Assembly (NCBI GenBank): GCA_028699795.1
Contig: JAQVTZ010000071.1
Coordinates: 1 to 9,352 of the forward strand
Source of the DNA: Clostridia bacterium
GTDB taxonomy: Bacteria; Bacillota; Clostridia; Christensenellales; DTU072
DNA length: 9,352 nt
Direction: 5' to 3'
The notes beneath the pieces are model-generated. The model worked only from the letters and a program-made list of their open reading frames with translations, searched no databases and was not told the origin of the DNA. The position numbers and the translations under genes were made by a program. Positions 1-6,159 of this stretch are shown here, piece after piece (position 1 is the stretch's first letter; each line of letters opens with the position of its first letter).

Positions 1-451
1 GTTTTTTATAAACCCTATACAGCGCGGCGCCGATGACGGTGGTACTCAGATGCCCGATATGAAAAGGTTTTGCAATGTTGATGGAGCTGTAGTCGATACA
101 GACCGTTTTTCCGCTGCCCATGTCCGAATTTCCATAACCGCGCTTTTGGGCAAGCACCGCGTTAAGCGTATCTCTCGCAAGCGCAGATTTATCCAGTTTA
201 AAATTGAGATAGCCGTTAACCGCTTCAACTTTGCAAAACCCGTTGTTTGCAAGTGTTTCGCTAAGCTCTGCGGCAATTGCTTGCGGCGCTTTGCGCAGTG
301 TTTTGGCGAAACGGAAGCAGGGCAGAGCGTAGTCGCCCATCGCGCTGTCCGAAGGAACAGCAAGCAAAGAATAAATTTCTTCGGTAGAAACGCCGACTAT
401 TTGAATCAGTTCGGCAATCTTTTGTTTATTGGGGTTACTATAATCTGCCAT
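1..451 (-). CDS. argS: Arginyl-tRNA synthetase, N-terminal part (cut by window edge)
   Basis: Cytoplasmic enzyme that charges tRNA-Arg with arginine using ATP. Only the first 150 codons lie in the window, and the reading frame is still open at the left edge. Residues about 1-100 fit the Arg-tRNA synthetase N-terminal (Add1) domain that contacts the tRNA elbow. The start of the class I catalytic domain follows, with SSINIAKPFHIGHLSTT around residues 122-138; the HIGH ATP-binding motif is at 131-134. The usual length is about 550-600 residues, so roughly three quarters is missing. The start at 449-451 has a GGAG ribosome binding site inside the end of recF, 7 bases upstream of which that gene stops. 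It is the last visible gene of the smpB-metY-metA-recF-argS run. No T-box leader precedes it. The family call is firm because both the N-terminal domain and the HIGH region read without a break. Confidence 0.95.
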   Translation of the reverse strand, partial: MADYSNPNKQKIAELIQIVGVSTEEIYSLLAVPSDSAMGDYALPCFRFAKTLRKAPQAIAAELSETLANNGFCKVEAVNGYLNFKLDKSALARDTLNAVLAQKRGYGNSDMGSGKTVCIDYSSINIAKPFHIGHLSTTVIGAALYRVYKK

Positions 452-458
452 TGCTTTG

Positions 459-1550
459 TCACTCCGTCAGTACTTTGCGGTCTTTTATGGTGTATTTTTT
501 ATAATGTTTGCCTAAATTACGGGTTAATTCGGTGCATGTTACCATCGTTTGGATACCGTCCAGCGATTGAAACAATGCGTCCTTGCGAGTGTCGTCCAAC
601 TCGGACAGTACATCGTCTAAAAGAAGCACCGGCGTTTCGCCCGTTTTTTCTTTAAATAGCTCGATTTCCGCAAGCTTGAGCGAAAGCACTGCGGAGCGCT
701 GCTGCCCTTGGGAGCCGAAATTGCGGATATCGACGCCGTTCGCGGCAATCTTGATATCGTCACGATGCGGCCCTACGGTCGTATAATCTAGTTTGCAATC
801 CTTGGCAAGCGACTCTTGCATCCGCCTCTTGAGGTCTTCGGCGATATTTTCGAGATGGACTTCTTCGGTTTCGTAATGTATGCGTAAAGTTTCTTTGCCC
901 GAAGTAAGCATCTCGTGCCGCATTGCCGCATAAGGGGCAAGTTTTGCCAAAAACTTTGCGCGTTCTTGAATAATAAAAGAAGCGCACCGCACGAAGTCGG
1001 CGTCTACTAAGGATAGCATATCTTGCAGAGATGGCCGCCCTTTGTTGGTTTTGAGCATCACATTTCGCTGGACAAGCAGTTTGTTGTATCTTTGCAAAGT
1101 GTAGAAATAGGTTTTGCTTTGCTGGCAAAGGCTGATATCAAGGAATCTTCTGCGGTAAGCGGGTGACTCTTTTACAAGAGAAATTTCGTCCGGCGAGAAG
1201 AATACAACATTGAGTACGCCCATCAACTCACCCATTTTTTGGAGCGGCAAACCGTCTACCAAAATGCTTTTGCGGCCTTGCGGATTGACATAAATGTCGA
1301 TGTGGTGTTTGCTGTATTTTTTTTGCACGGATACCGATACTTTGGCGCCGCCTTCGGCGTCCCAGCGAATTAATTCTTTGTCTTTGTTGTGACGATAACT
1401 CCTGCCCAAAGAGGCAAAATAAAGGCTCTCCACAAGGTTGGTTTTGCCCGCGGCATTTTCTCCGGTGATGACATGGATACCGTCTGAAAAGCTAACATCT
1501 TCCGATGGATAGCTCAAAAAATCCTTTAATGTCAACCGAGTTACGATCAT
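459..1550 (-). CDS. recF: DNA replication and repair protein RecF
   Basis: SMC-like ABC ATPase that acts with RecO and RecR to load RecA on gapped DNA. The 363 residues match the normal family length. Walker A is GENAAGKTN (30-38). VGPHRDDI (259-266) is a RecF hallmark. The ABC signature GSQGQQRS is at 279-286 and the Walker B/D-loop VLLLDDVLSELD at 308-319. The start codon overlaps the metA stop as ATGA, with a TGGAGG ribosome binding site inside metA, so translation is probably coupled. In most bacteria recF lies in the dnaA-dnaN-recF-gyrB cluster; here it lies between metA and argS, with no replication gene in view. All ATPase motifs are intact, so nothing suggests decay. Identity is seen directly from the motifs; its repair role is family knowledge. 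Confidence 0.97.
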   Translation of the reverse strand: MIVTRLTLKDFLSYPSEDVSFSDGIHVITGENAAGKTNLVESLYFASLGRSYRHNKDKELIRWDAEGGAKVSVSVQKKYSKHHIDIYVNPQGRKSILVDGLPLQKMGELMGVLNVVFFSPDEISLVKESPAYRRRFLDISLCQQSKTYFYTLQRYNKLLVQRNVMLKTNKGRPSLQDMLSLVDADFVRCASFIIQERAKFLAKLAPYAAMRHEMLTSGKETLRIHYETEEVHLENIAEDLKRRMQESLAKDCKLDYTTVGPHRDDIKIAANGVDIRNFGSQGQQRSAVLSLKLAEIELFKEKTGETPVLLLDDVLSELDDTRKDALFQSLDGIQTMVTCTELTRNLGKHYKKYTIKDRKVLTE

Positions 1551-2458
1551 TGGTCCTCCAGTTTATACGGGGTTACCTGATAGACATAATAATTCAACCA
1601 GTTGTAGAACAACAGATTGCCCGTGCTGTTCCAACTCATGTTGATACGCTCGGTATCGCCGTCAATAAAATAGTTTTCGGGCGGCGCGGTATCCAACCCT
1701 TTATCGATGTCACGAAGATATTCTTTTTTGAGCGTATCGCGATCGTACTCGGAATGACCGAAGAAAAAGAATTTGCGGCAGTCTTTGGATTTGACAATGG
1801 AAAGCCCGCAATCGTCACCCTCGGCAATTACTTTCAGTTTGCTGCAAGCGCGCACGGCCTCTTCGTCTATCGCGGTATAACGCGAATGAGGAATCGAAAA
1901 CCTGTCATTTAATCCTTTTAATAGCGGCTCAAACTCGCTTTTTGCACTATTTTTAAACACGCCGAACAGCTTTTGGGGAAGCGTCATCTTGTTTATCCCG
2001 TAATAATGGTACAGCGCGGCTTGGGCGCCCCAACAAATAAAGATGCTGGAAGTGACCTTATTGTGCGCATAGTCCATAATCTTTTTAAGTTCTTCCCAAT
2101 ACAGGACCTCGTCATACTCCAGCGTTTCGACGGGCGCGCCCGTAATAATCATACCGTCTATTTTTTTATCTAAGATATCGTCGAATGTTTTATAGAATTT
2201 TTCTAGGTGGTCGGACGAGGTATGCGAAGATTTATAACTTTCGGTTCTGACGAGCGTGACATTGACTTGCAGCGGCGTGTTGGATAACAAGCGCATCAGT
2301 TGCGTCTCGGTCTCTATTTTGGTGGGCATCAAGTTAACAATAGCAATTTCTAACGGGCGGATGTCTTGCGACTCCGCACGCTTTTTGGACATGACAAATA
2401 TGTTTTCGTGTTCAAGTACCCGAAACGCCGGGATTGCTTTGGGTATTACTATCGGCAT
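1547..2458 (-). CDS. metA: Homoserine O-acetyltransferase, MetA type
   Basis: Transfers an acyl group from acyl-CoA to homoserine, the committed step of methionine synthesis, in the cytoplasm. The 303 residues match the MetA family (a glutamine amidotransferase-like fold). Catalytic Cys142 is in ICWGAQA, and His235 and Glu237 are in FFFGHSEYD. Residue 111, in TGAPVE, is Glu. In characterised MetA proteins Glu at this place goes with acetyl-CoA use, while Gly (as in E. coli) goes with succinyl-CoA, so I call it an acetyltransferase in spite of the older name homoserine O-succinyltransferase. This agrees with metY 21 bases upstream, whose product uses O-acetylhomoserine. A GGGAGAGAG ribosome binding site precedes the start. 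The stop overlaps the recF start by 4 bases. Family identity is very sure; acyl specificity is an inference from one residue plus context. Confidence 0.95.
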   Translation of the reverse strand: MPIVIPKAIPAFRVLEHENIFVMSKKRAESQDIRPLEIAIVNLMPTKIETETQLMRLLSNTPLQVNVTLVRTESYKSSHTSSDHLEKFYKTFDDILDKKIDGMIITGAPVETLEYDEVLYWEELKKIMDYAHNKVTSSIFICWGAQAALYHYYGINKMTLPQKLFGVFKNSAKSEFEPLLKGLNDRFSIPHSRYTAIDEEAVRACSKLKVIAEGDDCGLSIVKSKDCRKFFFFGHSEYDRDTLKKEYLRDIDKGLDTAPPENYFIDGDTERINMSWNSTGNLLFYNWLNYYVYQVTPYKLEDQ

Positions 2459-2479
2459 ACTCTCTCTCCCGATTTACTC

Positions 2480-3760
2480 CTATTCTTGACTCACTTTTAA
2501 TGCGTTGAGGACATCTTCTAGAATGTCGCTTTCGCCCTCGATTCCAACCGAAAGGCGAATCAGGTTGTCGGCAACTCCCGCTGCTTGTAGATCGCTAGCC
2601 GAAAGTTGTCTGTGCGTGGTACTTGCGGGATGCAATACGCAACTGCGGCTGTCTGCAATGTGGGTTACAATCGCAAAAAGCCGAAGCGCTTTTTGGAACT
2701 TCATTGCGGCATCACGTCCACCTTTAATTCCGAAGGTCACCATGCCCGAGGCCATGCCGCCGTCGAAATATTTTTGCACTCTGTCATAATACTTGTCACT
2801 AGGAAGCCCCGCATACTTGACCCACTCTATGGCGGGATTTTCTTTTAACGCTCTGGCAACAGAAAGTGCATTGGCGCTGTGACGGGCAATGCGAAGATGC
2901 AAAGTTTCGATTCCTAAATTGGTAAGCCACGCATTCATTGGCGCCATTTGGGCACCAAAATCACGCATTCCGATACCCCTAGCGCGCGTAATGAATGCGG
3001 CGGGACCCACATCTCTTGCAAAAACCATACCATGATAACTGCTGTCTGGCTCATTAAAGCGGGGGTATCTGGGATTGCCGAGATACGGGAATTTTCCGTC
3101 GTCTATGATGATACCGCCAACACTGGTGGCGTGGCCGTCAAGATACTTGGTGGAGGCGTGCACAATTACATTGGCGCCGTGCTCGAAGGGACGGCAAATG
3201 ATGGGCGTAGGCAGTGTGTTGTCTACCATGACCACGATATTGTGTTTTTGGGCAATCTTTTTAATCTTTTGGAAATCTGCCACTATCATCGCGGGGTTTG
3301 CCAAACTTTCTAAAAAGATGAGGCGGGTTTTGTCGTCTATCAGCGCTTCAATTTCGGTCTCGGTCGCGTCTTCGCCAAAAAAGCGGCAATTGACACCCAA
3401 TTTGCGTAAGGTAACATTAAACAGATTGTAGGTGCCGCCGTACAATGTGGACATTGACAAGAAGTTGTCTCCTGACTCGGCTAAATTGAGTATCGCAAGA
3501 AGAGTCGCAGACATTCCGCTTGCAGTCGCCATCGCGCCTACGCCGCCTTCTAGAGCGGCCATTTTTTCTTCCAAAAATCCCAAAGTGGGATTGCCGAGCC
3601 GTGTATAGAAGTATCCCGGTTTTTTGAGGTCGAAAAGGTCTCCCATCTCTTCGGGGGTTTCGTAATAAAAAGTGGTGCTCTGCACGATAGGAGCCACTCG
3701 GGGCTCTCCATTTTTGGGTTTATAGCCTGCTTGTACGCATTTGGTCGCTATATTTTTCAT
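2480..3760 (-). CDS. metY: O-acetylhomoserine sulfhydrylase (aminocarboxypropyltransferase)
   Basis: PLP enzyme of the Cys/Met metabolism family that makes homocysteine directly from O-acetylhomoserine and sulfide. The 426 residues are typical of OAH sulfhydrylases, longer than most cystathionine gamma-synthases (about 380). Visible landmarks are YTRLGNPT (52-59), ATASGMSA (79-86) in the PLP phosphate-binding region, STLYGGTY (104-111), Asp180 in VVMVDNT that holds the PLP ring nitrogen, and the Schiff-base Lys205 in HASTKYLDGHAT. A GGGAGG ribosome binding site lies 8 bases before the ATG and smpB ends 18 bases upstream, so it is co-transcribed with smpB and metA. With MetA it gives a two-step direct sulfhydrylation route. 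A related PLP lyase such as methionine gamma-lyase is possible, but length and metA linkage favour MetY. Confidence 0.93.
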   Translation of the reverse strand: MKNIATKCVQAGYKPKNGEPRVAPIVQSTTFYYETPEEMGDLFDLKKPGYFYTRLGNPTLGFLEEKMAALEGGVGAMATASGMSATLLAILNLAESGDNFLSMSTLYGGTYNLFNVTLRKLGVNCRFFGEDATETEIEALIDDKTRLIFLESLANPAMIVADFQKIKKIAQKHNIVVMVDNTLPTPIICRPFEHGANVIVHASTKYLDGHATSVGGIIIDDGKFPYLGNPRYPRFNEPDSSYHGMVFARDVGPAAFITRARGIGMRDFGAQMAPMNAWLTNLGIETLHLRIARHSANALSVARALKENPAIEWVKYAGLPSDKYYDRVQKYFDGGMASGMVTFGIKGGRDAAMKFQKALRLFAIVTHIADSRSCVLHPASTTHRQLSASDLQAAGVADNLIRLSVGIEGESDILEDVLNALKVSQE

Positions 3761-3778
3761 CTATTTGCCTCCCGTATG

Positions 3779-4240
3779 TTATCTGTTGTTGTGCTCTTTT
3801 ATCGCTCTTTCTACTTCGCGTTTTATATCCTTCTCCATAAGGCTACGCCGCTTGTCCTGCCCTTCTTTGCCTTTGGCAAGTCCGAGTTCCGCCTTTACAA
3901 GCCCGCCCTTAAAATACAGCTTTGTCACGACAAGCGTATACCCCTTTTGCTGCACCTTCGCTTTCAGCTTGTTGATTTCGTGCGCATGCAAAAGCAGTCT
4001 TCTGGTTCTTTCGGGGTCGGGTTTGAATTGCGTTGCCATCTTATAGGGGGAAATATGCGCGTTTAGCAACACGATTTCGCCGTTTTTTATCGTGGCGTAA
4101 CTATCCTTGAGATTGACATTGCCAAGGCGGATACTCTTTACTTCGGCGCCTTGCAGCTCTATGCCCGCCTCGTAAGTCTCTTCGATGAAGAAGTCGTGAA
4201 AAGCCTTCTTATTTGTCGCTATTGTCTTAATATTTGCCAT
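3779..4240 (-). CDS. smpB: SsrA-binding protein SmpB
   Basis: Binds tmRNA and delivers it to stalled ribosomes for trans-translation. The 153 residues are the normal length. The OB-fold core is recognisable: NKKAFHDFFIEETYEAGIEL (10-29), GAEVKSIR (31-38), the HISPY segment (62-66), NPDP-like PDPERTRRLLLHAHEI (74-89), and the basic C-terminal tail GKEGQDKRRSLMEKDIKRE (124-142), which normally becomes helical in the ribosomal A site. The expected GTEVKS reads GAEVKS here, a mild change. The start is fixed by the family pattern, but the ribosome binding site is poor: only GGG about 5 bases before the ATG. smpB is first in the run leading to metY. The usual neighbour rnr is absent between secG and smpB, and no ssrA gene is visible in the window. 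Confidence 0.96.
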   Translation of the reverse strand: MANIKTIATNKKAFHDFFIEETYEAGIELQGAEVKSIRLGNVNLKDSYATIKNGEIVLLNAHISPYKMATQFKPDPERTRRLLLHAHEINKLKAKVQQKGYTLVVTKLYFKGGLVKAELGLAKGKEGQDKRRSLMEKDIKREVERAIKEHNNR

Positions 4241-4252
4241 TTATGCCCATTC

Positions 4253-4261
4253 AGTATATCA
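4253..4261 (-). promoter_or_regulatory. Candidate extended -10 promoter for smpB
   Basis: On the minus strand the sequence TGATATACT contains an extended -10 (TG, one base, TATACT at 4253-4258). The matching -35 position falls inside the secG terminator hairpin and reads TAGCCT, a poor match. Transcription would begin near 4246, only about six bases before the smpB ATG, giving a nearly leaderless message. The motif is seen; its activity is inferred. Read-through of the secG terminator is the alternative source of smpB mRNA. Confidence 0.4.
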
Positions 4262-4268
4262 TAGAAAT

Positions 4269-4295
4269 AAAAAAAAGGCTATAATTTCTATAGCC
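4269..4295 (-). terminator. Rho-independent terminator after secG
   Basis: A perfect 7-base-pair stem (GGCTATA at 4277-4283 with TATAGCC at 4289-4295) encloses the five-base loop ATTTC. On the minus strand it is followed by eight T (4269-4276), so it ends secG transcription. It does not have a T run for the plus strand. It lies 28 bases before the smpB start. The stem is AT-rich, so partial read-through into smpB is plausible. Confidence 0.8.
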
Positions 4296-4328
4296 GTTTC
4301 TTATCTTGATACTACGCTTTTTGGACGA

Positions 4329-4604
4329 CTAGTCCAGCTTTGCTCTGAGAAGATATACTACAAAAAACAAAATTGAGGTGACGAGGATGGAACCTGCGAT
4401 AATCATCGTCCATTTTTTGAATCTGCTGTCCAGTGTCTTTGCTTTGTTTTTACCAAAAAAAGATTCGGCCGCGCCTGTGATAGCGCCCAAGTTGGTTGTA
4501 TTGCCCTCCTGCAGCATGACGATAATGATCATTGCCAAGGAGAGCAAAACCATTATTACCATAAAAATAATAGACAATACATTATAAAACAGATACCAAT
4601 CCAT
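4329..4604 (-). CDS. secG: Preprotein translocase subunit SecG
   Basis: Small inner-membrane subunit of the SecYEG channel that stimulates SecA-driven export. The 91 residues hold two clear hydrophobic segments, about 8-31 and 67-87, joined by a polar loop. The conserved block at the end of helix 1 and in the loop (VMLQEGNTTNLGAITGAAES, 29-48) is the SecG signature, normally LLQ(K/E)G.....GA..G.....F. The start has a GGAGG ribosome binding site 7 bases upstream (4612-4616) and a good promoter about 40 bases further up. secG is transcribed alone, or with smpB if the terminator at 4269-4295 is read through. Position upstream of smpB is the common Bacillota arrangement except that rnr is missing. 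Confidence 0.93.
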   Translation of the reverse strand: MDWYLFYNVLSIIFMVIMVLLSLAMIIIVMLQEGNTTNLGAITGAAESFFGKNKAKTLDSRFKKWTMIIAGSILVTSILFFVVYLLRAKLD

Positions 4605-4640
4605 TAGTTAACCTCCGACATCCACATTCGATGCTTAGCT

Positions 4641-4669
4641 ATTATATCACGAAATATAACCGCAATCAA
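4641..4669 (-). promoter_or_regulatory. Sigma-A-type promoter of secG
   Basis: On the minus strand, TTGATT (4664-4669) and a perfect TATAAT (4641-4646) are separated by exactly 17 bases, close to the vegetative sigma factor consensus. Transcription would start near 4634, giving a leader of about 30 bases with the secG ribosome binding site inside. No attenuator or riboswitch fits in so short a leader. Confidence 0.8.
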
Positions 4670-4749
4670 GCAATTTTATCATTTTATCCGTATGTTCACT
4701 TTTGTTTTCTATTCCCTTATCTTTCTTTTTTATACTAGAGTAAAGTCTA

Positions 4750-4779
4750 TTGCCACCTGCGGATATTTTATGATATGAT
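4750..4779 (+). promoter_or_regulatory. Probable promoter of the rubrerythrin unit
   Basis: TTGCCA (4750-4755) is followed after 18 bases by TATGAT (4774-4779), which has TG one base before it (4771-4772), an extended -10. Transcription would begin near 4786, about 34 bases before the ATG, with AGGAG at 4809-4813 as the ribosome binding site. The bases around the -10 (TTATGATATGATAA) form a near-palindrome with two symmetric mismatches and could bind a regulator, but the match to PerR or Fur boxes is weak. Confidence 0.6.
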
Positions 4780-4819
4780 AATAGCATGTCACAAGGCAAA
4801 TACACGATAGGAGAATAAC

Positions 4820-5467
4820 ATGGAACAGTATAAATGTAAAGTATGCGGTAGCGAATTTGAGGTAAAGAAAGGCGAAAAAGCGGTTTGTCCCGTTTGCAAA
4901 CAAGAAGGTGACAAGCTTGTTAAAGTGACGCCCAAAAGCTATAAAGGGACCAAAACCGAAGCGAATCTTCTCGCGGCTTTCGCAGGAGAATCCCAAGCGC
5001 GCAACAAATACACCTATTTTGCAAGCGTTGCAAAAAAAGAAGGTTACGAACAGATTGCCGAAATCTTTTTAAAAACCGCGGATAACGAAAAAGAGCATGC
5101 CAAACTATGGTTCAAAGAGTTGGGAGAATTGGGCGGCACCGCAGAGAATTTGTTGCACGCGGCAGAGGGCGAACACTACGAATGGACCGAAATGTATGCC
5201 GATTTTGCTAAGGATGCCGAAGCAGAAGGGTTCAAAGCGCTTGCCGCAAAATTTAGAATGGTGGCGGCTATCGAAAAAACACACGAAGAACGGTACCGCA
5301 AGTTGCTCGGCAATGTAGAGACCAAAGCCGTATTCGAAAAAGCGGGCGTGATCTTGTGGGAGTGCCGCAACTGCGGACATCTTCTGCTTGCCAAAAAGGC
5401 GCCCGCGGTTTGTCCCGTATGCGCTCATCCGCAAGCCTTTTTCGAACTTCGCACCGAAAATTATTAA
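4820..5467 (+). CDS. Rubrerythrin with rubredoxin-like sites at both ends
   Basis: Non-haem diiron peroxidase of anaerobes that reduces hydrogen peroxide to water with electrons from rubredoxin centres, in the cytoplasm. The 215 residues fall in three parts. Residues 1-30 have an N-terminal FeS4-type site, C6-X2-C9 with C23-X2-C26. Residues about 43-165 form the ferritin-like four-helix domain with the expected ligands: Glu57 in GESQARNKY, Glu90 and His93 in NEKEHAK, Glu118 and Glu121 in EGEHYEWTEMY, Glu152 and His155 in EKTHEERY. Residues 178-215 have a second rubredoxin-like site, C182-X2-C185 with C198-X2-C201. Classical rubrerythrins carry only the C-terminal site and reverse rubrerythrins only the N-terminal one. 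All ligands are intact. The start has AGGAG six bases upstream. The next gene encodes a likely redox partner. No gene symbol is given because rbr/rbr3 naming is not settled for this layout. Confidence 0.95.
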   Translation: MEQYKCKVCGSEFEVKKGEKAVCPVCKQEGDKLVKVTPKSYKGTKTEANLLAAFAGESQARNKYTYFASVAKKEGYEQIAEIFLKTADNEKEHAKLWFKELGELGGTAENLLHAAEGEHYEWTEMYADFAKDAEAEGFKALAAKFRMVAAIEKTHEERYRKLLGNVETKAVFEKAGVILWECRNCGHLLLAKKAPAVCPVCAHPQAFFELRTENY

Positions 5468-5509
5468 GAAGTATCTCACTTTTTTAAATCGTATATGAAG
5501 TGGGTTCTT
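5466..5509. other. Imperfect hairpin between the rubrerythrin and Hrb genes
   Basis: AAGAA (5466-5470) can pair with TTCTT (5505-5509), and CTCACTT (5475-5481) with AAGTGGG (5498-5504, one G-T pair). This leaves a four-base bulge on the left and a 16-base loop. The hairpin begins inside the rubrerythrin stop codon. No T run follows on the plus strand, so it is not a canonical terminator; an mRNA-stabilising or processing structure is possible. Seen as sequence; function is a guess. Confidence 0.35.
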
Positions 5510-5538
5510 AAAGTATATTTCAAGCGTGAGGAGGCGAT

Positions 5539-6150
5539 ATGATAGAAGAAAAAGCGATGTACAAGATAAGCTACGGGCTTTATCTGCTGACCTCCAAAGA
5601 CAAGAATGGTCGCGACAACGGCAGTATCATCAATACCGCGGTCATGCTTACGGACACCCCCAAACGGATAACAGTCAATGTCAACCGCGAAACCTATACC
5701 AATGAGATTTTAAAAAAGAACGGCGTATTCAATCTTTCGGTGCTGACGGAGTCCGCCCCGTTTGAGCTGTTTAAACGATTTGGCTACCAAAGCGGAAAAA
5801 CAACAGATAAATTCGAAGGGTTGCAAAGTGTGGCAAGTGCCGAAAACGGCTTGCTGTATCTTACCGAACACGCCAACGCGGTGATCTCGGCAAAAGTAAT
5901 AGACGGTATCGATTACGGCACGCATACGCTGTTTGTCGCCGAAGTGACGGACGCCAAAGTATTGAGTGACGCGCCGTCTGCAACCTACGGCTATTATTTT
6001 GCCCGCGTTAAGCCCAAGGATAAGATTCCGCAAGGCAAAAAGGGCTATATCTGCAAAATATGCGGTTATATTTACGAGGGCGAGCCTCTCCCCGAGGATT
6101 TTATCTGCCCCGTATGCAAATATCCCGCAAGCTATTTTGTAAAACTATAA
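5539..6150 (+). CDS. Flavin reductase-rubredoxin fusion (high molecular weight rubredoxin, Hrb type)
   Basis: Likely cytoplasmic electron carrier that takes electrons from NAD(P)H through FMN to a rubredoxin iron. Residues about 5-160 fit the flavin reductase-like (flavoredoxin) FMN-binding domain, including MYKISYGLYLLTSK near the start and a NVNRETYTNEILKKNGVFNL block (47-66). Residues 168-203 are a short rubredoxin: YICKICGYIYEG with C172 and C175, then C190 and C193 in FICPVC. In Moorella the equivalent Hrb passes electrons to the flavo-diiron protein FprA; no fprA is present here, and the neighbour is rubrerythrin, so peroxide reduction is the likely use. GAGGAGG at 5528-5534 selects the first ATG over the one at codon 7, although its spacing of four bases is short. 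It follows the rubrerythrin gene by 71 bases and precedes malQ by nine. Confidence 0.88.
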   Translation: MIEEKAMYKISYGLYLLTSKDKNGRDNGSIINTAVMLTDTPKRITVNVNRETYTNEILKKNGVFNLSVLTESAPFELFKRFGYQSGKTTDKFEGLQSVASAENGLLYLTEHANAVISAKVIDGIDYGTHTLFVAEVTDAKVLSDAPSATYGYYFARVKPKDKIPQGKKGYICKICGYIYEGEPLPEDFICPVCKYPASYFVKL

Positions 6151-6159
6151 GCAAGCTCT

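Noticed and set aside
46..363. A 105-codon minus-strand open frame within argS
   Set aside because: The neighbouring frame encodes the ArgS N-terminal domain with the HIGH motif and a ribosome binding site, so this frame is a shadow.
50..655. A 201-codon plus-strand open frame opposite argS and recF
   Set aside because: It runs antisense to two genes with clear motifs, crosses their junction, and its peptide has no recognisable family features.
3761..3778. Possible leader or regulatory element between smpB and metY
   Set aside because: Only 18 bases, fully explained by the GGGAGG ribosome binding site.
3731..4066. Overlapping plus-strand open frames opposite smpB with hydrophobic, phenylalanine-rich peptides
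   Set aside because: Antisense of a Lys/Glu-rich gene naturally gives Phe/Leu-rich peptides; SmpB itself is certain.
4670..4749. T-rich stretch in the divergent region that looked like a small RNA or terminator
   Set aside because: No stem precedes the T runs on either strand; it reads as AT-rich promoter DNA.
4771..4796. Possible Fur or PerR box (TGATAAT followed by CATGTCA)
   Set aside because: The second half-site departs from both consensus sequences at several positions and the spacing is off.
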